From positions 1,126,001 through 1,190,000 of the forward strand of contig NC_059563.1 of assembly GCF_905220415.1 (NCBI RefSeq): a DNA stretch of 64,000 nt, given 5' to 3'. Below the pieces are notes generated by a model. The model had not been told where the DNA came from, ran no database searches, and was given only the letters and a program-made list of their open reading frames with translations. The translations under genes and the position numbers were made by a program. The stretch is from Colias croceus (lineage: Eukaryota; Arthropoda; Insecta; Lepidoptera; Pieridae). This document shows, piece after piece, positions 30,552 through 42,076 of the stretch (its first letter is position 1; each line of letters opens with the position of its first letter).

Positions 30552-30740
30552 CTAGCTTACCGCTCGCGGCATCGCCCGCTTTGACTAAAACCTAATAAAT
30601 TATATACTAAAACCTTCCTCTTGAATCACTCTATCTATTAAAAAAAACCGCATCAAAATTCGTTGCGTAGTTTGAAAGATTTAAGCATACAAAGAGACAT
30701 AGGGACTGAGAAAGTGACTTTGTTTTATACTATGTAGTGA
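30552..30740 (-). mobile_element. Helitron-like element (family C)
   Basis: CTAG-CTTACCGCTCGCGGCATCGC at the low end, body with CGCATCAAAATTCGTTGCG, start TCACTACATAGTATAAAAC at 30740 on the minus strand. Confidence 0.75.
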
Positions 30741-30768
30741 TACGGTAGGTACATAAAGCTAGTTTTCT

Positions 30769-30882
30769 GTGTATAATTTTTCGATTGCTACATAGCTAAA
30801 GCATGAAATAATTTTTGAAATCCATTCAGTAGTTCCTGAGATTAGCGCGTTTAAACAAACTCCTTTACTTTAAATTATCAGT
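30769..30882 (-). mobile_element. Helitron-like fragment (family A)
   Basis: CTAG end, then TTCAGTAGTTCCTGAGATTA and GCGCGTTTAAACAAACTCC as in family A on the minus strand. The GC hairpin is lost. Confidence 0.5.
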
Positions 30883-31166
30883 AGGTATGGACAACACCAA
30901 CCTTAACAAAATTAGATTAAACAATTAAATCTAACACAGACATTCATTACAAAATCCCATCCTCCAATCGCACTCTAAATCTGCTCCTCTCAAAAGGTTC
31001 CCGATAAAGATCCCCTTAATCACGACTACGATAATCTGAAGTCAATAAAAGCCTCGCATCCGTCAATGCGATCTCGGCCAGTGTTTTATTAGGATCCCGG
31101 CTTACTGCGCCCCGGGTAGGGTGAAAAGCCACGACCGTTTATAACGTACGATACGATTTTTTTCGT
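30883..31166. other. Intronic DNA, unique block
   Basis: The part 31000-31140 is GC-richer (TGCGATCTCGGCC..., GCCCCGGGTAGGG) and not repeated elsewhere in the window. Function unknown. Confidence 0.35.
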
Positions 31167-31342
31167 ATCTTTTTTAAGCTATTGCATAGCTTCTATCGCG
31201 GGCCTTGAGCGCGGGGACCGAATCGAGAAATTCCGTAACGAAAAAACCTCACGCTCCCCACTCCGACGGGCGCAGGTGTGGCTTGAAGGCATGCTATGCA
31301 ATAGCTTTACCGCGGCAGTCCCTGAGTGCCACACGTCTTTTT
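31167..31342 (+). repeat. 165-bp interspersed repeat, copy 1
   Basis: From TTTTAAGCTATTGCATAGC through CGCGGGCCTTGAGCGCGG and CTCCCCACTCCGACGG to GTGCCACACGTCTTTTTT. An internal inverted pair (GCTATTGCATAGC and GCTATGCAATAGC) lies near the left end and about two thirds in. It ends in a T run, which would suit a Pol III terminator, but no clear A or B box is seen, so SINE status is open. Confidence 0.7.
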
Positions 31343-31690
31343 TATCGTACGTTCGTTTCGTTGTGAACGTTGTACGTTTTTGTTTTTTTTTTATTTTAAG
31401 CTCGGTGTGAAGGTGAAAGGCTTTAGCAGGTTTAAGGCTTAATCCGCAGGGCATTATTAGAGGCTAATTAATTACCTATCTATCCTGTAAGAGTTAATAG
31501 ATTTCTATTTTTACTTTTAACCTGTGTTCAATGTACACGTATATTCTTTCGATAGTAGTGTTATCAATAAAGCTGTTTATTCATCAATATTCATAAAAAT
31601 AGTTAAGTTGTGTGTCTATATTTGAATAAAGTAAACAAGCTTTAGAACATATAGATCATCATGAAAACATCAAAAAATTCAAAGTAAAAC

Positions 31691-31853
31691 GACGTGTGGC
31701 ACTCGGGGATTACCGCGGTAAAGCTATTGCATGCTATGCCTTCAAGCCACACCTCCGCCCGTCGGAGTGGGGAGCGTGAGGTTTTTTCGTTACGGAATTT
31801 CTCGATTCGGTCCCCGCGCTCAAGGCCCGCGATAGAAGCTATGCAATAGCTTA
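31691..31853 (-). repeat. 165-bp interspersed repeat, copy 2 (inverted)
   Basis: Same element as 31167-31342 in the opposite direction, about 350 bp away. Together they form a long inverted pair. Minus-strand frames over both copies are artefacts. Confidence 0.7.
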
Positions 31854-31859
31854 AAATCC

Positions 31860-32660
31860 TCCATACTAACTTCATATTACGTTGTGTACAGCTAATGTAC
31901 TAAACATTATAGTTCAATGGAGCGATATTGTTAATGTCTCGTGTCTAGCCTTTCGTGCTGAGCTAGACTCGGTCTGTTTTTAATGCTACCAAATTTACTT
32001 CAATACATTTTAAGCAACCAACTCATTGTAGCAATAATGACTTTTCGCCATGCAGTTCAAATAAATAGCTTGTTAAAATTATATTCAAAAGTTTTTAATG
32101 AAATTGATCAATATTCAATTATACCAGTAAACAGTCATTTTCAAAACGTATGTTAACTTTTAAATTGGCTACCTCAGACTAACGTGCATTAGTGCATAAC
32201 TACCACATTGTTATGGGTGCTCGTTCGATTTCCTAATTACCTCGTTAAAGCAATGTTAAAAACTAAATCTTTTTGATTGATGGTGCCACAAATAATATAT
32301 TCCAAGAAGATAAAAATAGATCGATCGATCAAATTATCCATAATCAATGCACCACACTTATGAGTTACGACAAAATATCGCATCTACGATAACAATCGTA
32401 TCGTATAAATGCTCCGAACCCAGTACATAGCTCACCTATCTAACCATAAACGAATATGCGTAACTACGCACTCCTTATATTCTGTTACACATAAAGAACA
32501 TATAAGTACGTTATTCGTGATTTCCGCAAGCCGGAATTGTGTTCAACTTTCCCTTTTTATATTTGTGCTTTTGTTAGCGAGAAATTGTCTATGTAAGGTA
32601 CCTATACGTAGTAATATTTATAAGGAGGTAAATTTAGATTGTTTCTCTGATGTTTGTATA
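31860..32660. other. Intronic DNA, no feature
   Basis: The 115-codon frame at 32409-32756 runs into a Helitron-like element and has no domain. Confidence 0.4.
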
Positions 32661-32851
32661 TCTATACTAATATGTATTATAAAGCTGCAGAGTTTGTTTG
32701 AACGCGCTAATCTCAAGAAATACTGGTCCGATTTGAAAAAATATTTCAGCGTTTGATAGCCTCCATATCGAGGAAGGCAATAGGCTATATATCATCACGC
32801 TAAGACCAACAGAAGCGGAGCCACGCGGGTGAAACCACAGAGCGCAGCTAA
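32661..32851 (+). mobile_element. Helitron-like element (family A)
   Basis: TCTATACTAATATGTATTAT start, GGAGCCACGCGGGTGAAACC near the end, terminal CTAA (an allowed CTRR variant). Confidence 0.72.
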
Positions 32852-33061
32852 GTGTAATCTACAAACTGAAAAACCCCGTAATAGATAATAGGTACCTAAT
32901 AGCCCTTGCTATGGCAAATTTTAATATGGCTATATGTACAGTAACGTAATATAACATATAACATAAATATCGATTTTAAAAATTGTTTAGTTTCAGTAAA
33001 TTTTCCATACCGTTCACGTACATAGCATGATCAGTAAGAAGCTTAGAATTTAATGTCATAA

Positions 33062-33253
33062 TCCATACTAATATTATAAATGCGAAAGTAACTCTGTCTG
33101 TCTGTCTGTTACTCAATCACGCCTAAACTACTGAACCAATTTTCATGAAATTTGATAAGATATTTTGATACCCGAGAAAGGACATAGGATAGGTTTTGTC
33201 CCGGAAATCCTACGGGAACGGGTTTTTCTTTGAAAACGCGGGCGGAAAGCTAG
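33062..33253 (+). mobile_element. Helitron-like element (family B)
   Basis: TCCATACTAATATTATAAAT start, GAAAGTAACTCTGTCTGTC, TCCTACGGGAACGGGTT, end GGGCGGAAAGCTAG. Confidence 0.78.
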
Positions 33254-33596
33254 TAATGTATAAAATCGCTTGAAAAGCGTTACCTATTCGTTCAATTTAT
33301 ATCTCTTAAAATGAAATTAGAAAGCAAACGAACATTTCAATATAGCCTCAACGTAATTTTTCGCTACCATTTTGACGCTATCATCAAGAGAATTTACACA
33401 TAAAAATACATTAGTAATACGTTTGAAAGTGGATTCCTTGTTAGATATTCCACGCGTTAAACCTTTCGAGTTTCAATTTACTATCACACGTTTGAGCTAG
33501 AATCTGATAGTTGTCCTGTTAGCGTTATTTCTAGCAAGAATTTCACTTATTTAAGATAATACAGAAAAGCATTGTGATTTGATTTACTAGAAACAA
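33254..33596. other. Intronic DNA, no feature
   Basis: No repeat or frame recognised. Confidence 0.4.
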
Positions 33597-33598
33597 TC

Positions 33599-33882
33599 AA
33601 ACAAGTGATAACTGCGTTAAAAACAACCGACTTCAAACTTGCACTTGCAAAATTTACAAATACCTACAGAAAAAAATGCTCATAAAATAAAAACTACTGG
33701 GCCTATCCGAATAAAATTTTTATGGGACCAATTCGACACCATCCCGCATCGAACAAAAAAAGAATCACGTAAATCGGTTCAGAAACCTCGGAGTAATCGG
33801 TGTACATACATAAAAAAAAAAAAAAAAAAACAAACATACCGGCCGAATTGATAACCTCCTCCTTTTTTCTGAAGTCGGTTAA
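33599..33882 (+). repeat. ACCGACTTC repeat, copy 2
   Basis: Same element as 23074-23334, with a longer A run (33811-33830) inside. The open frame 33639-33851 belongs to it. Confidence 0.7.
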
Positions 33883-34035
33883 TGAGTTGGTCTTTGTGTC
33901 CTATCTCGACATCTATGTTGTGAAAATCATTTCTTGGACATTAAAAACTAACTAGATTGCTCCTGAAAAACCTACAATATAATTACTACTATTATATCGA
34001 TATCACAGAAAGTTTTGCATCTACGGCTTATTTAT

Positions 34036-34292
34036 TAACCGACTTCAAAAAAAGGAGGAGGTTATCAATTCGGCCGGTATGTTTTTTTTTTATGTATGTA
34101 CACTGATTACTCCGAGGTTTCTGAACCGATTTACGTGATTCTTTTTTTGTTCGATGCGAGATGGTGTCGAATTGGTCCCATAAAAATTTTATTCGGATAG
34201 GCCCAGTAGTTTTTATTTTATGGGCATTTTTGTCTGTATTTGTAAATGTTGCAAGTGCAAGTTTGAAGTCGGTTGTTTTTAACGCAGTTATA
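34036..34292 (-). repeat. ACCGACTTC repeat, copy 3 (inverted)
   Basis: Reads TTAACCGACTTCAAAAAAAG at the left and ends GTCGGTTGTTTTTAACGCAG; opposite orientation to copy 2, 153 bp apart. Confidence 0.7.
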
Positions 34293-34875
34293 TTCGTCTA
34301 TTATCTTTTAAATTTCAAACACTCCATCCACAATCGCTATTTTAAAAGCAGCTTCATTAACCCCCATACATCAATACCTAGTAGGTACCGACCCTTTATA
34401 CCAACGCACTGACCGAGCACAAAAAACCCGGTGCCACAGATAAAGCAAAACCACAAGCTAACCACTGTCAATCGACATTTGGCTGTGCACCAAGCGCGCT
34501 AATGATTGATGGTCCATCGACCGCCGCGGAGCGTGAAATGTGCCAGAATTGGGGCAGTTTTACGCATACGAATCCGTATAAGCTTATGTTACACACATTG
34601 TAGCTTTAAGTTTCTTTTTTGAAAAAAATAATTAATAGGTTTGTATAAAATTGCTCTTTAAGTAAATAATCTACACTACAATATACATATAGTGTATCTC
34701 TCTAAGAATATTTTACATTGCTGCTAAGCTCCTTTTGGTTGTAGCATGATGTTATATTGATACCATAATATATCAAGGAAGGGATAGATAGGCTATAAAA
34801 TATATACATTTTCTTCAGTTCTAACCAGTACTTTCTGACAAACAATTATAATATCTATCGACCTAATTATATCTA
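34293..34875. other. Intronic DNA, unique block
   Basis: 34400-34560 is GC-richer and non-repetitive (for example GACCGCCGCGGAGCGTGAAA). No coding sense; possibly conserved noncoding, unproven. Confidence 0.35.
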
Positions 34876-35030
34876 TACCTTTAGAAATTAAAGACTTTTT
34901 AACGGATTTTAAACGCGATTTAATCATTATATTATTTTCCCGACGTTTCGAACACTTTACAGCGAGCGTGGTCACGGGGAGACAGTCTCCCCGTGACCAC
35001 GCTTAAAAAGTCTTTAATTTCTAAATGTAT
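34876..35030. repeat. Repeat folded back on itself
   Basis: TTTAGAAATTAAAGACTTTT (about 34880) recurs inverted as AAAAAGTCTTTAATTTCTAA (35005-35024). In the middle GCGTGGTCACGGGGAGAC and its complement form a 37-base palindrome at 34965-35001. Inner left sequence CGACGTTTCGAACACTTTAC belongs to a dispersed repeat I recall but cannot verify. Confidence 0.65.
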
Positions 35031-35426
35031 AATACTCGCGTAAAATCAAACCCTAGAAAATATCTTTACCTACTAAAGACATTTAAACTTTGATAATGCC
35101 TTTGAATCTTTGATGCGGATATCTGCAGTGTAGCCAACTTTGAATCGTAAAACACCCGGACATTATATTGCTAAGTTGGCATCACTGACTCTGTGGGATA
35201 TCAAATAAAGACATTATTGAAATAAATTTGACTCTATCGGTTTCTATTTGGTTTAACGTCGAAGTAAATAATAGGCTTTGAAGTGAAATGAGCTGATTAA
35301 TTATTGGCATAGTACATATTTATATAATTGTTTATTTATTTTCGTTAAGTGATTCTAAGTACTGCGTCAAAGATTTGTAATTCTTGTAATTGTCTGTTCG
35401 GCATTCAGCATTATTTCAATTTTAGG

Positions 35427-35515
35427 TCCATTTGTCGAGGAAGGCTATATTATATCATCACGCTAAGACCAATAGGAGCGGAGCAATGCGGGTAAAACCG
35501 CGGGGCACTGCTCAT
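35427..35515 (+). mobile_element. Helitron-like 3' fragment (family A)
   Basis: GTCGAGGAAGGCTATA, then GACCAATAGGAGCGGAGC and GGGTAAAACCGCGGGGC; 5' half missing and CTAG altered to CTCA. Confidence 0.55.
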
Positions 35516-36074
35516 TTTACCACATATGTAAAACATGAATAAAATGCACTACAAAAAACATTGCACAGACAATTTTATTATAACCCTATCTATTGTGTCG
35601 TGGACCGATCGGGCCGCTCGGGGCTCAATGGGTTAAAATACCATAGAGCTACGAATTCTTTAGACATCGCATTACACATAAAAATTCATACACTTTCCAC
35701 GTTTGGCTATAAATATATACATATAAAGATATTCCATTCACACATGTGTCAATTGTAACAAAACGAAGCTACACAGTTGTCGGTCACAATACTCGATCAT
35801 CTATTCACGAACGACAGAAATAACTATTCCGACGATTTCCCTTTGGAATTTGTGTTTCCTCTTTTAGCAGCCGATTGAGAGCCGACTTTATATGTCATCT
35901 TATAAAAATAAGTTTGGGTGTTTGTGCAGAAATACCTTGACGAATTTTGATAAATTTTTGTCCGCAGTGTAACAGAAATAGAATATTCTAAGCCTTATTT
36001 ATTTTTGACATTTCAAAACATGATATATTGTTAGTCCAAGATGCAAAAATTCCTTGCATGTTGCTCGTTGTGTA
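35516..36074. other. Intronic DNA, no feature
   Basis: A short GC-rich phrase GACCGATCGGGCCGCTCGGG at 35603 may be a repeat fragment. Confidence 0.35.
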
Positions 36075-36077
36075 TAA

Positions 36078-36249
36078 GTGCTGATTCACACAGGGTCTGT
36101 AGACAAGTCAGTCGACAGACTTTAAACTGTTTACATTGACTTGAAGTCTCTGTACTGACTTCAAATCAGTTTACACAGGGTTTTTTTTCGGGTCAGCACT
36201 AATTTGCCTCGAATTTGTAGTCAGTTACTGACCCTGTGTAAATCAGCAC
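36078..36249. mobile_element. PIF/Harbinger-like MITE, 172 bp
   Basis: Terminal repeats GTGCTGATTCACACAGGGTC and GACCCTGTGTAAATCAGCAC (one mismatch), with TAA duplicated at 36075-36077 and 36250-36252. Inside are further CAGACTTTAAACTG and CTTCAAATCAGTTTACACAGG repeats. Confidence 0.78.
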
Positions 36250-36252
36250 TAA

Positions 36253-36378
36253 CGTGTTGCAGAGTGTGACTGCGTGTTGCAGCGTGTGATGCCGTGTTGT
36301 GGCGTGTTATTGCTTATGACAGCGTGTTGATGATTGTGCGTGTTATGGTGTGTTACAGCGTGTTGCAGCGTCGTGTAC
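36253..36378 (+). repeat. Degenerate GCGTGTTGCA repeats
   Basis: Loose tandem copies of GCGTGTTGCAG and GCGTGTTATGG directly after the MITE. The frame at 36294-36548 starts in it and is not accepted. Confidence 0.6.
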
Positions 36379-37313
36379 CATGTTCCGTAATGCACATTCC
36401 AATTTCACTTTCCAACAAAAGTGAATATTTTTTAATAAAATTAAGACCTTTCCTAGCATACCTAACAAAACTTCAAGTTTTTAATATTCCAGCAAGGATC
36501 ACTCGTGACAGGACTTCATATTTTTGTAAATTAGGGCTTGTGTTGTAACGTACAAAAATTCCGTTGTGACTTTTTAAATAATTAAACACTTAACTTTTAT
36601 ACAAGTTAGCGCTGAATATAAATTAGTGTAAATGTGTTATTCTCGCTTACACCTCATAATAAGACCGAAGGAAGCGACCAAAACTTTAAGGTTGGTTTAA
36701 ACAAATCTAGGTTTAAAATTACATTTCTAAGTTGATAATAATTTAATGGATTATTCGTTTATCTTTTTCGCAGTATTCATTTATTTTAAACACAGATGAA
36801 TTAACATTAAAGTTCTTATCACCCAATTATCGATATTCTACCACCTATCTGCTAATGAATAAACAAGTTTTTGCCTAAAATATTAATTAATCATTCAACT
36901 AGATTTTCGTCAGTGGAAAATACATAATTTAATGTTCACCACCAAGTACCTACAGTGACACACAAACTATAATTTTATCACAATTTTTGTATGAAAACAT
37001 TATCAAATCTCTTCACCCTTACCACATAAAACTCAAAAAGCATTACACCTTAAGCCACCTGGTCTCCAGGCATTCCGCGTGCTTAAATATAAGCTTTGCT
37101 GAAAGCTCTCTAATAAGATTAGTGCAGTACGACTTTAAGCACAAGTAGTATGTATGACGTATAAAGAGAAAGGATATTTTTAGGTACATATAAAGAAACT
37201 ATTTTTTTACAGTGTAAGAATACAAAACGATTTTTGCATGCATGTGCATTCTTAACGTACTTACGCAATTATTAAACTATAATATAAAGTACATACCCAT
37301 TACAACATTCTCA
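36379..37313. other. AT-rich intronic DNA, no feature
   Basis: No repeat or frame recognised. Confidence 0.4.
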
Positions 37314-37523
37314 TCTATACTAATATTATAAAGCGGAAGTAATATTATAAAGCTGAAGAGTTTGTTTGTTTGAACGCGCTAATCTCGGGAACTACTGGTC
37401 CTATTTGGAAAATTCTTTCGTTGTTAGACAGCCCATTTATCGAAGAAGGCTATAGGCTATATATCATCTCGCTACGACCAACAGGAGTGGAGCCACGCGG
37501 GTGAAACCGCGGAGAGCAGCTAG
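37314..37523 (+). mobile_element. Helitron-like element (family A)
   Basis: TCTATACTAATATTATAAAG start, then an 18-base internal duplication of TAATATTATAAAG, body and CTAG end as in family A. Confidence 0.75.
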
Positions 37524-37741
37524 TATAATTATACATTTCCAACTCAAGATGCACACTCATCGACCGAACCCACTAATCGAGTTACTGGCTACTAACTGCC
37601 TCGCTCCGCTAGTTGGTACCTTCCATTTTGTAGTTAACTTAGAGGAACGTTTAGTAAACTGATGTTGTACGGTTTGAATAACCTTTGAATCTAACGAATA
37701 TAGTGAAATGCTACTTTACTACAATTTACTTTTATTAATAC

Positions 37742-37813
37742 TGTCTTGAGGCTCTTATTGTCGGAAGCCAAGACTCACTTTGGGTCCCTGCGCCACTCTA
37801 GTAAGTAAGTAAG
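37742..37813 (+). pseudogene. Possible RTE 3' end with (AAGT)n tail
   Basis: CTTTGGGTCCCTGCGCCAC followed by TAGTAAGTAAGTAAGTA looks like the last residues, stop and short tandem tail of a retroposed RTE copy. Too short to confirm. Confidence 0.4.
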
Positions 37814-38797
37814 TACGCTTAAATATCACCTTACCATTAATACATACAATACATAGGTAGGTACCATATTTTAAAATTAAAAATTTAATCCTTCATAAAC
37901 CATATTTTATTCCTACCATCACCGTAACAGTGAAACAGCAATCCAGCCAACCATTTATCTATTAGCTACCTATCCTTATCAACAACACATGCAACACATT
38001 TTTCACAACAAAAACACAACCAACAATAACGAGACCATTACGTTGCAACGTATCGCAGACCCTAGGGGGGTATAACCTCGTCTCATATATCCTAATCACC
38101 CCCCTCCTTCCCTTTTTGCTAACAATGTAATCGTTAGCTATTTTTCTACACTTTTCTAGAAGAACTCTGCATTATCATGGATATAATAAATGGGTGTGAA
38201 TTGCATTCTAGTTCCGCGTGTGTTATACACACTTTATTGTGCTCCAAGTTTTAGAACAATACAATTATTATATTATTTTATAAGAAAAAAAATTTAATAT
38301 CTTTAGAAATATGCAATAATTGCTATACAAGATGGAGCGCTATTTACTTTTAATCTCAAGCTGAAACTTAAACATTTATTTCTATGCTTATATGCATATT
38401 TATGCTATTAATATATCATTTAAAACTTTTCAATTGAAAATTGTAAAGTAATTTACATTAAAAGGAATAAGCACCAGATTCAAATTAAACCATCCTCCTA
38501 CATCTTACATAAAACTTTATTAAGGAATTTTCAATCCCTCCTACGTCAAAAACTACAAGAGACCTACCTATTTACAACGATAATTTATTCCAAAAACATG
38601 TACATTAAAAGCCTCCAATCATGCGCTACAAAGTAACACCAAAAAGCAATTACCATCGCGATTTAGCAAGCGGAAAAACATTAGATAACAACTGTATCGC
38701 TAAAACAGTCACGTAATGCAGAAGCTGAGATTTTTGCAAATTATACAATTACCATGAATTACATTTGTAATGTATCGGATAGTTAATAATTATCCTT
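37814..38797. other. AT-rich intronic DNA, no feature
   Basis: Nothing recognised beyond short GT/AT runs. CCTAGGGGGGTATAACC at 38062 is unique. Confidence 0.4.
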
Positions 38798-39250
38798 TTC
38801 ATTATTATTACTAAAGTACGTTTGTTTGTTCTTCTTTCACGTCACAAAGGATTTAAAGGTAAATTTTTTCTGCCTGATTATAGTTATGAGGCTAGAAAGT
38901 GATATATGCAGCTACTTCTCTTACTGCGGAGGAACATCTCATTCCCATGAAAATTTATTTTGACCACGCGGACAATGCATAAATCTCATCGTAGAATTAA
39001 CCTTTTTTTTAAAATCCTTTTCTAACTAATATTATAAATTGCTAACTACACTATGTTTGTTTGTCTTTCATTCACGTCACAACGGAGCGATTAAAAATAT
39101 TTTTTTTCTGTCTTATTATAGTTATGAGGCTAGAAAGTGATATAAGCTACTTCTTACTGCAGAGAAACATCTCATTCTCATGAAAATTTATTTTGACCAC
39201 ACGGACAATGCAAGTTTCATCGTAGAGTTAAACTTTTTTTTAAAATACTT
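38798..39250 (+). repeat. Tandem pair of a 215-bp unclassified repeat
   Basis: The phrase TTATAGTTATGAGGCTAGAA then AGTGATAT, ACATCTCATTC and TTTATTTTGACCAC occurs at 38798-39018 and again at 39026-39250, with about ten percent differences. The start of copy 2 (TAATATTATAAATTGC) resembles Helitron-like 5' ends, but no CTAG hairpin is visible. Confidence 0.65.
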
Positions 39251-41215
39251 ACACTATTTTATTACAAAACCGTACAGTTTGAAAACATTACAGAACCATC
39301 TAACATCCACACATCTGATGAACTATGGGCGAAAATAAGAGATTACGCTGATCACAAAATAACTTGATATTTAATTGAACTGAGACAAAACGGAGCGCAC
39401 AAGAGATCTAACATCATATGACAGGCAATACGTCATTTGATTTTGACAAGTTAGGTTGCGTTTAAATATCCAACATTATCCGACAACAAAAACGATCAAT
39501 GACTAGCCTAAAACCCAACAAAACCCACTCGAACATGCCAAAGATCGCTGCCATACATACTTCATAACGTCGCTTCGTCCCATTCAACTTGGCGAGTGCT
39601 TAATCCAACTTTGCAAGGGCTTAATTTGTTACGTCAATAATGCATCGACTCCCTTTGTCTGTTCGTTGTAATCTGAATGTTACAAGTACACGGATGGAAG
39701 TAAATTTTCACGTGGTAATTATAGAATCTGTTTGGAATAACTAATTTGTTACATGATACTGAAACATCTAGATTTATAACAGTATGAATAATGTTCCTAC
39801 TAATAGTAATTTAATATAATTAATCTTCTTTCTTTCTTTATTAATATTAACTATTTATTGAAAGATATCTACAACTGTTAGTAGAGGCTTTTATATGTTG
39901 GAAACCAACGCTTTATTCCATAATAATCTTATTATCATAATGCAATTATTTATTTAATAATTTCTAAATATGTCTATAACAAGGCATATACACATTTGTA
40001 CAGTCTGTTGAAATTTTATAATAATCTGAGAATCATCTATCGAATGCTTATTTATTTTTTTAAAGTTTGTTACAATTTAAGCGTCAAACATTCAAAGTCA
40101 CGAAATCCAACTTTGAAGCCGTACCAATTAGGGCTGTCACAATTTACATTTTCACATTTATAAGCGTATTCCGAATTGCCAAGACTAAAAGCAATTTAAA
40201 ATTGAACGGCTTAGCAACATGACAACATAAATATCCGCTTCCTTATCACATCAATGTAGATACTAAATTCCTAAATAATCACCAATATTGTCCAACTAAT
40301 ACCATTTTAGCATTATACTAAACAATCATACACAAACCATTTACCACAAATTAAAACCAATCGACCGCACCACATACAAATTACAACCTCACCAAACACA
40401 ATTTACTCCAATACACTCGACCAAACATGTGAAACTACCCACAAAGACTATATGAAACTACCCTCAAACTTTCCATGCAACTACCCTCAAAGTTACTCAA
40501 GTCCTTGCGACGGAGATCACTTGGAAAACTTTATTATCGCCAGAGACAGATTGACTATTGTGCTGTGCGGGTCTGTTGTGAACGTAGACTTCTGGTTGAC
40601 TGTGCTTTTTGAATATTTGTATAAGAATTAATATCGTGTACTTGGTAGTATTATCTAGGCAGGACAGCTAGAAAAATATATTGATAAAGTATATTGATTT
40701 TATCTAATAGTTATAAATACTTTAAATACAACGATATATGGCTAGAGAAATGATTAATTATCGTAAAGTAAGAAGGAACTTAAAATTACACATTTTAAAG
40801 AGCCTAAAATTAAGAACGTTCTCACTTCATACGTGTACTTTCATATTTTATTTAACAAAAAAAATTAATCTGATTCAAGTAACTTTAGCTAACAACGGTA
40901 ATCACTTGATATTGCATCATAAATAAAACAGTTTTACACACTTTTGTTACGAAAACACTAATAATCAGCAACTTAGGTAAGTTTAAGAAACATGACAAAT
41001 ATTTCAATTAGCCAAAGATAATATCTAAACTACAAAATCTATCACAAAAGAGTCCACAATCCACTTCCATTAGCTGCAACTGTTTGCCAAAAAATCTCTT
41101 AAGATTTTAACAAACACAATAATCTTAAAAGCTCGAGATATCGAACTTTCAATGTATTTCCAACTGTTAACTTGTAACAGAGTGGAATGATATTGTTAAG
41201 ATGTTTTTCTATTTT
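39251..41215. other. Intronic DNA, no feature
   Basis: Contains a GC-richer unique block at 39530-39680. The 62-codon frame at 40738-40926 has no domain. Confidence 0.4.
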
Positions 41216-41345
41216 ACGCTACTACTACTACTGTGCCTAGCCTTATCCCAGTTCACTTGGGGTCGGCTCTCCTCCTCATTCTTCGCCAGAGACATCGATT
41301 CCGGGTCGTCGAATCATTTACTTGAGCTTTCTTCAGGTCTTTGTG
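41216..41345 (+). repeat. Dispersed repeat fragment (retroelement-like)
   Basis: TGTGCCTAGCCTTATCCCAG then TTGGGGTCGGCTCTCC is a phrase I recall from abundant lepidopteran retroelements. Single copy in this window, so classification is from memory only. Confidence 0.35.
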
Positions 41346-41824
41346 TTGTGTTTTTCTATTTTACACGATAACTTATTACGATAACACGACTCTGGAATAA
41401 CTTTTTGTCGAGAAGAAACATGTTGAAGGCTGATGTATTTTATGAATACTTAGGATTAGCTTTTAAATTTTTATTTGTTTACGTGATATGGCAATATCCT
41501 CATTGGATTTTAACTTTTACTTTCGTATTTAAAATCCAATGAGGTATATCTCGCAATATTTTAATAATTTATAACATCGAACATATTTTTATTAAATTCT
41601 TTATCTACATTTTTTTTATTCCACAAAGACATTAACATCTCCCTAGGACTCTACTGTTTGAAACACAAAACATCAACCCTCAACTGCTCACACCAAAGCG
41701 CGTGACGTCACTTCACATAGTGGCACAAAAATTAATCCCAAGAACAAACGAAACAATCACTAGACGACGTCGCCAGCAAGTGTGCATACGTCGAGGCTTA
41801 TACAAGAGGACGTCATACATATTA

Positions 41825-42074
41825 CGGTGCATTTACATCAAACGCTAGAGCTAGAGCTAGAGCTAGAGCAAGAGCATTCTTTCGTGATGTTTTAGTGTAA
41901 ACGAAAACACGTATACAGTGTTGTTCAGTATTAGAACATTGCATAGAATCTTTTCGCACGCACTAAGAATAAGGAAAGAATGCTCAACGAATGTTTACAC
42001 TAGAAGAATTTGACATAGCCCCACTATGTGTATGTGTTAGTATGAGCATTCGCTCGTTTGATGTGAATGCACCG
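41825..42074. mobile_element. MITE with TA-type target, 250 bp
   Basis: Ends CGGTGCATTTACATCAAACG and CGTTTGATGTGAATGCACCG are inverted repeats (one mismatch), flanked by TA (41823-41824 and 42075-42076) or TTA/TAA. A (GCTAGA)4 run lies at 41844-41868. No protein. Confidence 0.75.
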
Positions 42075-42076
42075 TA

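Noticed and set aside
32409..32756. 115-codon open frame
   Set aside because: The last 30 codons are a Helitron-like element and the rest shows no motif.
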